A stretch of DNA of 13,194 bases. Source: Actinobacteria bacterium ADurb.Bin346 (GTDB lineage Bacteria > Actinomycetota > Humimicrobiia > Humimicrobiales > Humimicrobiaceae). Below, piece by piece: positions 1-6,250 of the stretch (positions are counted from its first letter, which is position 1; each line of letters begins with the position of its first letter). A program made the position numbers and the translations under genes. The notes under the pieces were generated by a model. That model ran no database searches and had not been told where the DNA came from. It was given only the letters and a program-made list of their open reading frames with translations. Location of the stretch: contig MWAX01000137.1 in assembly GCA_002068775.1 (NCBI GenBank), positions 1 through 13,194 on the forward strand, read 5' to 3'.

Positions 1-677
1 GGAGATTTTACTGCTTTTTCCAGGGCCAGACCTCTGAAAGCGAGCCTGGCTTTTAAAAATTCCTTTGCCATCGACAGCGCTGAGAGATCCAGGCGCAGCA
101 GCGGAAAAAGTTCATCATTCTTTTTAATATAGAATCCGTTTTTAATAAGATACTTTACCGGTATCAGCGGGCTGTTTATATAATCCTTCAGTTCCATATC
201 GTCATTTATTCTTTTTGCAATTGCTTCAATAGATTTTATTTTATTCCGGATAAGTTCTTTCTCCAGAGAAATAATAAGTTTCTTGCCCGCCCCAAGATTT
301 CTGTAGCCAGGATCTATATACAGGCAGCCAAGGAAAATACTTTCAGTATCAGGAGGGAAAACATTAAAATATTTTAATCTCGGAAAAAGATAATATTTGC
401 CTGCAATCAGCACGCCTATACATTTTTTACCGCTGAAAGCAGCTTTTACTGTACCTCCGCTTGCAATAAATGAATAAATGAAATTCTTCCTGTAAAGTGA
501 ATTCCTGATTTCAAAAAACTTGCTTTTTACCATCCCCCAGAAACTGAAACTGCGTGAAAGATCATCAATAATATCAGTCATCCTGCCCGCGCACCAGTAA
601 TTGCAGCCGGAACATTTGAATTTAACCTTGTCGATCTGGTCAGGCTCTAGATTTTTTATTGCAAAGTTAAGATTCAT
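1..677 (-). CDS. GNAT-family N-acetyltransferase, C-terminus cut by window edge
   Basis: This frame stays open for 225 codons from an ATG at 677 and continues past base 1, so the C-terminus is missing. A GNAT acetyl-CoA binding signature is visible at about residues 117-131: a beta-strand (GCLYID) followed by RNLGAG, matching the R/Q-x-x-G-x-G/A loop, and then a long helix. The N-terminus carries a compact cysteine cluster, C22-x2-C25-x3-C29, reading KCSGCNYWC, which could hold a metal ion. The family transfers an acetyl group from acetyl-CoA to an amine; the substrate cannot be read from the sequence. The start was chosen because it is the first ATG of the open frame; the ribosome binding site before it is weak. 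Family assignment is fairly secure and specific function is unknown. Confidence 0.8.
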   Translation of the reverse strand, partial: MNLNFAIKNLEPDQIDKVKFKCSGCNYWCAGRMTDIIDDLSRSFSFWGMVKSKFFEIRNSLYRKNFIYSFIASGGTVKAAFSGKKCIGVLIAGKYYLFPRLKYFNVFPPDTESIFLGCLYIDPGYRNLGAGKKLIISLEKELIRNKIKSIEAIAKRINDDMELKDYINSPLIPVKYLIKNGFYIKKNDELFPLLRLDLSALSMAKEFLKARLAFRGLALEKAVKS

Positions 678-820
678 TTCTAAAAAACCATATTTTTGCT
701 TTTGATTTATAATATCAATGTAAAATAATTAATATGAGTATTATATTAAATTACTGATGATTCTGCTAATTAAGCCGCCGGGGCATACTTAAACAGGAGA
801 AAAAAAGCGTATAGAAATTT

Positions 821-849
821 TTGAACTTTTATTTTTTTTAGGTTATAGT
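821..849 (+). promoter_or_regulatory. Sigma-70-type promoter of the tRNA-Arg gene
   Basis: TTGAAC (821-826) and TATAGT (844-849) are separated by exactly 17 bp, close to the consensus -35 and -10 elements. The predicted start of transcription is near 856, about 37 nt before the mature tRNA 5' end. The sigma factor encoded at 1075-2061 keeps the canonical -10 recognition residues, which agrees with this promoter type. The assignment rests on sequence only. Confidence 0.65.
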
Positions 850-892
850 ATATGAGCTAAAAAACTTAGCCATATCTTTTACATCTTCCTGT

Positions 893-969
893 GTCCTTGT
901 AGCTCAGATGGATAGAGCACAGGTTTCCTAAACCTGGTGTCGGCAGTTCGAATCTGCCCAAGGACACCA
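893..969 (+). tRNA. tRNA-Arg (anticodon CCT)
   Basis: A complete cloverleaf can be drawn. The acceptor stem is GTCCTTG (893-899) with CAAGGAC (959-965), and the discriminator is A966. The D stem is GCTC/GAGC. The anticodon stem is CAGGT (920-924) with ACCTG (932-936). The seven-base loop TTCCTAA places the anticodon CCT at 927-929. The T stem is GGCAG/CTGCC around the loop TTCGAAT. The 3' CCA is encoded (967-969). CCT reads the arginine codon AGG. All stems are perfectly paired, so the gene looks functional. It stands alone, with its own promoter upstream, and converges on the sigma factor gene. Confidence 0.97.
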
Positions 970-1035
970 TGTAGTTTTAATATTTTAAAGCCGATCAGAT
1001 AACAAACAGCACAATAAAAGCAGCTGCTGGATGAG

Positions 1036-1065
1036 AGCATTTAGTTTACGACTATGCTTTAATTT
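1036..1065 (+). terminator. Possible weak terminator after the tRNA
   Basis: AGCAT (1036-1040) pairs with ATGCT (1054-1058), and AGT (1043-1045) pairs with ACT (1051-1053) around the loop TTACG, with a two-base bulge. TTTAATTT follows. The T tract is interrupted and the stem is short, so this is a candidate only. It lies between the convergent tRNA and sigma factor genes. Confidence 0.35.
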
Positions 1066-1074
1066 ATCTCAATT

Positions 1075-2061
1075 CTAACCCATAAGGAAATCTTTTAATA
1101 AGCTGCTGTTTTTTGAGTTCTGCAATTTGCATATTGCTTTAAACTCAATCTGTCTGATTCTTTCCCTGGTAAGGTTAAATTCTCTTCCGACTTCCTCCAG
1201 TGTTCTGGGGGAACCATCTTTGAGGCCATATCTTAGCTGGATGATTTTTCTTTCACGATCTTTTAAAGTTTTTAATAAAGTCTGGATGTTTTTCTGAAGC
1301 ATAGAAAAATCTGCTGCATCAGAAGGAGAAATTGCTTCCGAATCTTCAACAAAATCACTTAAAAAGGTTTCTTCATTCTCACCTATCGGGGTCTCAAGAG
1401 AAATGGTATCCTGGGCAATCCTTCTGATTTCCATGACCCTGTCAGTTGCTATGTTCAGCAATTCTGCAATCTCCTCAGGTTTAGGCTCTCTGCCAAGCTT
1501 CTGAAGAAGCTTTCTTTGAGCACGGATATACTTGTTGACATTTTCTATCATATGAACCGGCACTCTTATTGTTCTTGCCTGGTCTGCAATAGCTCTTGTT
1601 ACAGCCTGCCTTATCCACCAGGTTGCATAAGTTGAAAATTTAAAACCTTTTTTATAATCATATTTATCCACAGCCCTAATAAGTCCCAGGTTTCCTTCCT
1701 GGATTAAATCTAAAAGATACATCCCCCTTAAGACATATTTTTTTGCAACACTTACAACAAGCCTTAAATTTGATTCGATTAACTTACTTTTAGCAGAGCT
1801 GTCTTTATTTTCTATTCTTTTTGCAAGATTGATTTCTTCAGACGCAGTTAGCAGCCGGACTTTACCTATTGATTTAAGGTACATTTTAATAGTATCATTT
1901 ATAAATGCTTTCGAAGTACCGCCGACATTTATATTTTCTGATTTTGTATTTTTCTTATACTTTATATCACTGTCTATTTCATCTTTAATAGTATTTACAA
2001 AATCATAGACATCGTCATTTTGAGTTTTTCTATAACTTGATTTATAAGCAGTTTCTACCAT
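1075..2061 (-). CDS. RpoD/SigA-like RNA polymerase sigma-70 factor
   Basis: This 328-residue protein directs RNA polymerase to promoters. Region 1.2 spans about residues 55-88 (DTIKMYLKSIGKVRLLTASE). Region 2 spans 93-163, with DLIQEGNLGLIRAVDKYDY and the -10 recognition helix STYATWWIRQAVTRAI. Region 3 spans about 172-247. Region 4 spans 257-316, with the -35 helix-turn-helix TLEEVGREFNLTRERIRQIE. Regions 2.4 and 4.2 are those of a primary or near-primary sigma. The first 50 residues are short, charged and without a long acidic region 1.1, so a group 2 paralogue is also possible. ATG at 2061 lacks a clear Shine-Dalgarno sequence. The gene lies 29 nt behind the radical SAM gene on the same strand and may be co-transcribed with it. 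Confidence 0.92.
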   Translation of the reverse strand: MVETAYKSSYRKTQNDDVYDFVNTIKDEIDSDIKYKKNTKSENINVGGTSKAFINDTIKMYLKSIGKVRLLTASEEINLAKRIENKDSSAKSKLIESNLRLVVSVAKKYVLRGMYLLDLIQEGNLGLIRAVDKYDYKKGFKFSTYATWWIRQAVTRAIADQARTIRVPVHMIENVNKYIRAQRKLLQKLGREPKPEEIAELLNIATDRVMEIRRIAQDTISLETPIGENEETFLSDFVEDSEAISPSDAADFSMLQKNIQTLLKTLKDRERKIIQLRYGLKDGSPRTLEEVGREFNLTRERIRQIEFKAICKLQNSKNSSLLKDFLMG

Positions 2062-2090
2062 TTAATTTAAGCTTTAGAATTATTATTAAA

Positions 2091-3608
2091 TCAACTTTGC
2101 CTGTAATATGTATTATACTGTTTTGCCCAGGCAAGCGTCTTAAAGTGCAACAGTCCGAGGGGCAATCCTACTGCATAGGGCAGAAGACCCGGGCACTTAA
2201 ATAAACTCCATAAAATAAGGCTCCAGTAATAATGTCTTCCCTTTTCTTTGATGCCCAAAAACCATAAAGAAGATGCCAGCCCCCTTATATGATAAAAACG
2301 AATTTTTGGCGGTTTGACTTTTCTGGGTTTGTATTCCCGAAGAAATGTTTTTATTCGTGCAAAATAGCACCTTGGAGAATATATGGTATTCAATACATTT
2401 TGATATCCTTCTATCAGAGTAGCAGCCTTCATTTTAGGAATAAAGTTAAGTTCAGAAAGCTCGGAAGTATCTTCATTTGTCATGTTTTTATTTTCTATTA
2501 ACCTGTTTGCTTTTTTAAGCCTTTCATGAAGCCTGCTTTTGGGTGAAACATTTAAAAGACCGACCATAGCTGCAACAATTCCACTTTTTTGAATAAAATC
2601 TATCTGGTTTTGAAATACTGTCTCTCTGTCACTGTCAAAACCCAGGATAAATCCGGCATTGACTTCAAATCCCATGTTCTGTATTTTTTTCACTGACTCA
2701 AGCAGGTCTCTGTTTATATTGTGGTATTTTCCACATTCTTTAAGTCCGTCAGCTTCAGGAGTTTCTATTCCTATAAAGACAGTAGCAAATCCGGCTTCCG
2801 TCATCATTTCCATTAACTTTGCGTCATCAGACAGATTTATAGACACCTGGGTGCTCAGTGTAAATGGATAATTCCTTTCTTTCTGCCATTTTATAATAGC
2901 TGGCAGGATTTTTTCTTTAAGGATTGTCTTGTTTCCAATAAAGTTATCATCGACAAAAAACACTCCGGCTCTCCAGCTAAGTTTGTAGACCGAATCAAGT
3001 TCTGCAATTATCTGATCGGCGTCTTTTATGCGGGGCACCCTTCCATTCAACTGCACGACATCACAGAATTCACAGTTATAAGGGCATCCTCTTGAAAGCT
3101 GTATGCATACCGAGTTATAATATGGCAGGTTTATTAGATTCCATGCAGGTATCGGAGTTTTTTCTATAGCAGGAAATTTATCCATGGAATATATTTTCTT
3201 AAGATTGTTATTTTCCATATCTTTTATAAGAGCTGGCATTATTTCCTCAGATTCTCCCAAAACAAGAGTATCTACATCTGAAAACTCTTCTGTGCCTGTG
3301 GTAAACAATGAGCCGCCGGCTATTATATGCTTACCTGCTGCATATACCTTATTAACCACATCCCTTGTTGATTGTTTCTGCCCTATAATTGAGCTTATAA
3401 GCACATAGTCCGCCCAATAAATATTTTCATTTTTTAAAGCCTGGCAATTCATATCAATTAATTTTTTCTCCCAGCTATCAGGTATCATTGCAGCAATGGT
3501 TAAAAGCCCGAGGGGAGGATATGCAGCTTTCTTGCCTAATATCCTTAGGACTTTTTTAAGATTCCAGAACGTATTTTCATATTCCGGATATATAAGTAAA
3601 ATTTTCAT
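2091..3608 (-). CDS. B12-binding domain radical SAM protein with DUF4070-type C-terminus
   Basis: This 505-residue enzyme has three parts. Residues 1-140 look like a cobalamin-binding Rossmann domain: MKILLIYPEY, then PPLGLLTIAAMIP, HIIAGGSLFTTG and a TLVLGESEE segment. Residues 165-370 form the radical SAM core with the [4Fe-4S] cysteines C175, C179 and C182 in RGCPYNCEFC. The C-terminal 120 residues resemble DUF4070. The architecture is that of the class B, HpnP-like group (HpnP methylates hopanoids), but many relatives have other or unknown substrates, so no product is assigned. The start is supported by AGAAGG four bases before ATG 3608. It is probably first in a two-gene unit with the sigma factor. 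Confidence 0.88.
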   Translation of the reverse strand: MKILLIYPEYENTFWNLKKVLRILGKKAAYPPLGLLTIAAMIPDSWEKKLIDMNCQALKNENIYWADYVLISSIIGQKQSTRDVVNKVYAAGKHIIAGGSLFTTGTEEFSDVDTLVLGESEEIMPALIKDMENNNLKKIYSMDKFPAIEKTPIPAWNLINLPYYNSVCIQLSRGCPYNCEFCDVVQLNGRVPRIKDADQIIAELDSVYKLSWRAGVFFVDDNFIGNKTILKEKILPAIIKWQKERNYPFTLSTQVSINLSDDAKLMEMMTEAGFATVFIGIETPEADGLKECGKYHNINRDLLESVKKIQNMGFEVNAGFILGFDSDRETVFQNQIDFIQKSGIVAAMVGLLNVSPKSRLHERLKKANRLIENKNMTNEDTSELSELNFIPKMKAATLIEGYQNVLNTIYSPRCYFARIKTFLREYKPRKVKPPKIRFYHIRGLASSLWFLGIKEKGRHYYWSLILWSLFKCPGLLPYAVGLPLGLLHFKTLAWAKQYNTYYRQS

Positions 3609-3683
3609 AAAACCTTCTTTTTGGTTATTTTAAAAAAGATTTGCTTTTTTATTATAGTAAAGACAGTAAAATCATAATTTTGA

Positions 3684-3697
3684 AGACTTATAAGTCT
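3684..3697. repeat. Perfect 14-bp palindrome upstream of the radical SAM gene
   Basis: AGACTTATAAGTCT is its own reverse complement and lies about 75 nt before the radical SAM start codon, inside the 133-bp gap behind the RRM gene. Its size and position fit a dimeric repressor site, but no regulator is known for it. A second, 10-bp palindrome (CTGCATGCAG, 3721-3730) lies just behind the RRM stop codon. On the minus strand that one is followed by GTTTTTT and might form part of a weak terminator. Confidence 0.4.
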
Positions 3698-3741
3698 GCA
3701 TACAGATCCTGTTAAAAAACCTGCATGCAGTTCTGGTGTAA

Positions 3742-4008
3742 TTAATATCTTCTGAAGCTTCTATTTGGTCTTGAACTCTGCGGTCGAGCTTCATTAACTC
3801 TTATAGAGCGGCCTTCCAGGTCTGAGCCATCAAGCGCATCTTTGGCTTTCTCAGCTTCAGTTGTGTTTGTCATTTCAACAAACCCAAAGCCTTTGTTTCC
3901 AATTATGCTTACACTTTTGACCTGACCGTACGCAGAAAAGAGTTTTTCCAATTGTTCATCAGTTGTAGAGTAACTTAAATTACCCACATAAAGTTTACTG
4001 CTTTGCAT
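3742..4008 (-). CDS. Small RRM-domain RNA-binding protein
   Basis: The 88-residue protein is essentially a single RNA recognition motif. RNP2 is LYVGNL at residues 6-11 and RNP1 is KGFGFVEM at 39-46, both with the aromatic residues that stack on RNA bases. A short basic tail follows (RPQSSRPNRSFRRY). Bacterial proteins of this size and layout are single-stranded RNA binders, found in cyanobacteria and several other phyla and often linked to cold or stress responses. That role is inferred from the family and not visible here. The gene has the strongest ribosome binding site in the window, suggesting high expression. It is separated by 133 bp from the next gene and by 236 bp from the ATPase gene upstream. 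Confidence 0.93.
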   Translation of the reverse strand: MQSSKLYVGNLSYSTTDEQLEKLFSAYGQVKSVSIIGNKGFGFVEMTNTTEAEKAKDALDGSDLEGRSIRVNEARPQSSRPNRSFRRY

Positions 4009-4013
4009 ACTAA

Positions 4014-4021
4014 CCTCCTTT
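4014..4021 (-). promoter_or_regulatory. Perfect Shine-Dalgarno site of the RRM gene
   Basis: Read on the minus strand, AAAGGAGG lies five bases before ATG 4008. Most other genes in the window have weak or no recognisable ribosome binding sites, so this site stands out and fixes the RRM start. Confidence 0.85.
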
Positions 4022-4157
4022 AAATAATATTATTTCCTACGCGCTTGATAATATTCTTTTAGGAGAGAAGCAGTATAAATATTGAATCTGCTCTTAAATA
4101 AATATCATTAAACAAATAAGAGATTTTCAGTGTATGCTTAAATTTATATAATGTCAA

Positions 4158-4177
4158 TTTATTTCCCTGCCAGGCTC
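4158..4177. repeat. 20-bp direct repeat, copy 1 (downstream of the ATPase gene)
   Basis: TTTATTTCCCTGCCAGGCTC is identical to the copy at 5514-5533, in the same orientation. The flanking bases differ on both sides. The two copies bracket the AAA_14/DUF4143 gene with a repeat-to-repeat period of 1356 bp. Confidence 0.9.
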
Positions 4178-4244
4178 ATGAAATACATCTATCGCATATA
4201 ACTTGAAGAAATCACGGTGTGTGAATTGCCATCTGTTGTAAAAA

Positions 4245-5444
4245 TCATTTTATCCACTTTTCAATTGGGCTTGCCAGGAATTCACTAATTGTAATTCCCT
4301 GCTGGCCAACCAGAAGCCGGCTTTTTACTTTGAAGATCCTGCAGAATTCATCCATTCCTTCCAGAGTATTTCTTTTTTTACCACTTTTAATTTCAATAGC
4401 AACTAAAATTTTACCGGACTCAAGTACAAAATCAACCTCCCTGTTTCGATTCAGCCAATAGTAAACGCTAATATCTTTTCCCTTTGAATCATTAACAAGA
4501 TGAGCGCCTACTGCTGTTTCTGTCAATCTACCCCAGTACTGGCGGTCATAGATTGCCTCTTTATAGGAAAAGCTCGATAGCGCTGACATTAAGGCTGTAT
4601 TAAGTACAAGAAGTTTTGGACTTGACCCTCTTTTACGATGTGCTTTACCTGAATATTTATTAAGACCGCTTAACAAACCTGCACCATTTAATAGTTCAAG
4701 ATAATGTGCAAGCGTTGTAGTGTTGCCTGCATCATATAGCTGCCCTATCATTTTCTGATATGATAAGACTTGGCCCGAGTACTGGCAGCCAAGATGAAAT
4801 AGCTGTCTAAGCAAAGCTGGCTTATCGACTCTTGTCATTAGCAGAATATCTCGCGATATAGTTGTTTCAATAAGTGAATCCATAATATATTGCTTCCACC
4901 TTCCAGTGTCCCCTGTAAGTTGCATGGCGCCTGGATACCCCCCAAAATATATGTATTCTTCAAGAGCTATATTAAAACAATCCCGCATTTCAGCAAAAGA
5001 CCAGTGCGTAACAGGTATAGTTTCAAATCTGCCACCAAGACTTTCTGTTAATCCTTTCTGCATCAACAGTGGGGATGAACCCAGAAGAATTACTTTGAGG
5101 TTTATTTTGTTTATAGTGTCTTCATCCCAGAGTCTTTTTACAGTTTCTGACCATCCTGTGATTTTTTGCACCTCATCAAGTATAAGTAAGGCATCTGATT
5201 TTTTAACTTCTGTTATTTTAAGCCTTGCAATATCCCACTGCTGGTTTATCCAGGACCTGTCACGCAGAGTTGGTTCATCTGCTGAAACATAATGAATGGG
5301 TGATTTATAATCATTTATAATTTGTCTTGCCAGGGTGGTTTTCCCTACCTGCCTGGGTCCAGTCAGAATCTGGATAAAGTTTCTTTTTTCTCTTATCCTT
5401 GTCAGTATTTTATTAAAAACAGGTCTTCTATATTCTTTTGCCAT
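4245..5444 (-). CDS. AAA_14 ATPase with DUF4143 C-terminal domain
   Basis: This 399-residue protein has an N-terminal AAA ATPase domain. Walker A is GPRQVGKTT (29-37), Walker B is LLILDE (86-91), the sensor segment is VILLGSSP (118-125), and a possible arginine finger lies in GGRF (137-140). The C-terminal half is DUF4143-like and ends in REVDFVLESG...AIEIKSG, with D338, E351 and K353 spaced as in PD-(D/E)XK nuclease-like folds. Family members are widespread, often single genes in mobile contexts, and their role is not established. The start ATG 5444 has no clear ribosome binding site; the reading frame and the MAKEYRRPVFNKIL opening support it. The gene stands alone between 20-bp direct repeats, with inverted repeats directly upstream. 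Confidence 0.92.
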   Translation of the reverse strand: MAKEYRRPVFNKILTRIREKRNFIQILTGPRQVGKTTLARQIINDYKSPIHYVSADEPTLRDRSWINQQWDIARLKITEVKKSDALLILDEVQKITGWSETVKRLWDEDTINKINLKVILLGSSPLLMQKGLTESLGGRFETIPVTHWSFAEMRDCFNIALEEYIYFGGYPGAMQLTGDTGRWKQYIMDSLIETTISRDILLMTRVDKPALLRQLFHLGCQYSGQVLSYQKMIGQLYDAGNTTTLAHYLELLNGAGLLSGLNKYSGKAHRKRGSSPKLLVLNTALMSALSSFSYKEAIYDRQYWGRLTETAVGAHLVNDSKGKDISVYYWLNRNREVDFVLESGKILVAIEIKSGKKRNTLEGMDEFCRIFKVKSRLLVGQQGITISEFLASPIEKWIK

Positions 5445-5460
5445 TAGATATAATAAAACA

Positions 5461-5492
5461 AATTACTCAATACTATGAGTAATTATACTCAT
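5461..5492. promoter_or_regulatory. Nested inverted repeats, probable operator of the ATPase gene
   Basis: AATTACTCA (5461-5469) and TGAGTAATT (5476-5484) are perfect 9-bp arms around six bases. ATGAGTA (5475-5481) and TACTCAT (5486-5492) form a second perfect pair around four bases. The result is three alternating TACTCA half-sites ending 17 bp before the ATPase ATG. Read on the minus strand, TATAAT-like hexamers fall within or next to the array, so a bound protein would block the promoter. The operator role is inferred from position and symmetry. Confidence 0.6.
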
Positions 5493-5513
5493 TATATATT
5501 AATAATTGCAAGG

Positions 5514-5533
5514 TTTATTTCCCTGCCAGGCTC
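5514..5533. repeat. 20-bp direct repeat, copy 2 (upstream of the ATPase gene)
   Basis: TTTATTTCCCTGCCAGGCTC is an exact match to 4158-4177 in the same orientation. This copy lies between the ATPase promoter region and the end of the DUF47 gene. No terminal inverted repeats or transposase gene are seen between the copies. Confidence 0.9.
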
Positions 5534-5611
5534 TGCCTCTGGTGTAGTTTCCCTGTTGTCCCTGATGGATTATTTTGCAGAAGATGCAGCATTGGCTTAA
5601 AGATTTAATTT

Positions 5612-5630
5612 AAAAAAGATCCTGTTTTTT
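5612..5630 (-). terminator. Possible weak terminator of the PiT-DUF47 operon
   Basis: On the minus strand, directly after the DUF47 stop codon, a run of six A pairs with a run of six T around the loop CAGGATC, and more A/T-rich sequence follows. The stem is purely A-T and therefore weak. It is listed because it sits exactly where a terminator is expected. Confidence 0.25.
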
Positions 5631-5632
5631 CT

Positions 5633-6250
5633 TTAAAAATTTTTAACAATTATATCTCCTAAAATATTGGCAGCTTCATCACATCTGTCACCTGCATTTG
5701 AAATATGGCGGTATATCTCTCTCATCTTTAAAATGTGAATTACTCCATTAAGGTCAGAAGGGGTGATAAACAAATCAGAAATTGCAGATCTGTACAGTTT
5801 CTCAAGCCTGTTTTCAAAAGACTTCACTTTTACTATATGCTCATTTGCAACTCTCGGATAAGTCATTATTATATTTACTGCCTGATATATTCTAAATGCT
5901 GATTTTTTAAGGATTTCAGACATTTCGATTAAATAATCATTGGACTCAATTTTTAAGATGTCCATTTCATCAACTGTAGTATTCGTATAATCTATTATGT
6001 CATCAATGGCTCTTGAAAGTGCAAATATGTCTTCCCGGTCAAATGGCGTTGAAAACGTCCTGTTTATCTCATCAATAAGTATCCTCCTTATCTCGTCTCC
6101 TTCTTTTTCTTTAATCTCAATTTCTTTTGCAAGATTGCTGTCTTTTATTTTTAAATACTCTGTCAGGAATTCTGTTACTTCTTTAGCTTTTTGGGCCTGA
6201 TCGATCAGGAGTTTTAAGAATATGTTTTTTCTTTTTCTGAAAAGTTTCAT
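5633..6250 (-). CDS. DUF47 (PhoU-like) PiT accessory protein
   Basis: From ATG 6250 the protein is 205 residues (MKLFRKRKNIFLKLL...), the usual DUF47 length. It is all-helical and charged. IKEKEGDEIRR and FDREDIFALSRAIDDIIDY (about residues 70-88) carry the acidic PhoU-like metal-binding pattern. Such proteins pair with PiT phosphate transporters and are thought to regulate them. The frame stays open 37 codons further upstream, but those codons lie inside the PiT gene and encode an unrelated low-complexity stretch. The 6250 start has AAAGGA seven bases upstream and overlaps the PiT stop codon as ATGA, so the two genes are translationally coupled. Confidence 0.9.
   Translation of the reverse strand: MKLFRKRKNIFLKLLIDQAQKAKEVTEFLTEYLKIKDSNLAKEIEIKEKEGDEIRRILIDEINRTFSTPFDREDIFALSRAIDDIIDYTNTTVDEMDILKIESNDYLIEMSEILKKSAFRIYQAVNIIMTYPRVANEHIVKVKSFENRLEKLYRSAISDLFITPSDLNGVIHILKMREIYRHISNAGDRCDEAANILGDIIVKNF

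Noticed and set aside
1019..1028. 10-bp palindrome AGCAGCTGCT behind the tRNA
   Set aside because: It is too short and isolated, with no T tract or promoter nearby, to support a function.
4906..5292. Plus-strand open frame of 128 codons opposite the ATPase gene
   Set aside because: It mirrors a well-supported AAA_14 gene, has no family motifs and no ribosome binding site. Other plus-strand frames opposite the minus-strand genes were rejected likewise.
5576..5591. 16-bp match TGCAGAAGATGCAGCA to 6466-6481 inside the PiT gene
   Set aside because: Flanks do not extend the match, and the second copy encodes a normal Ala/Ser-rich membrane stretch. It is probably chance or a small duplication with no visible role.
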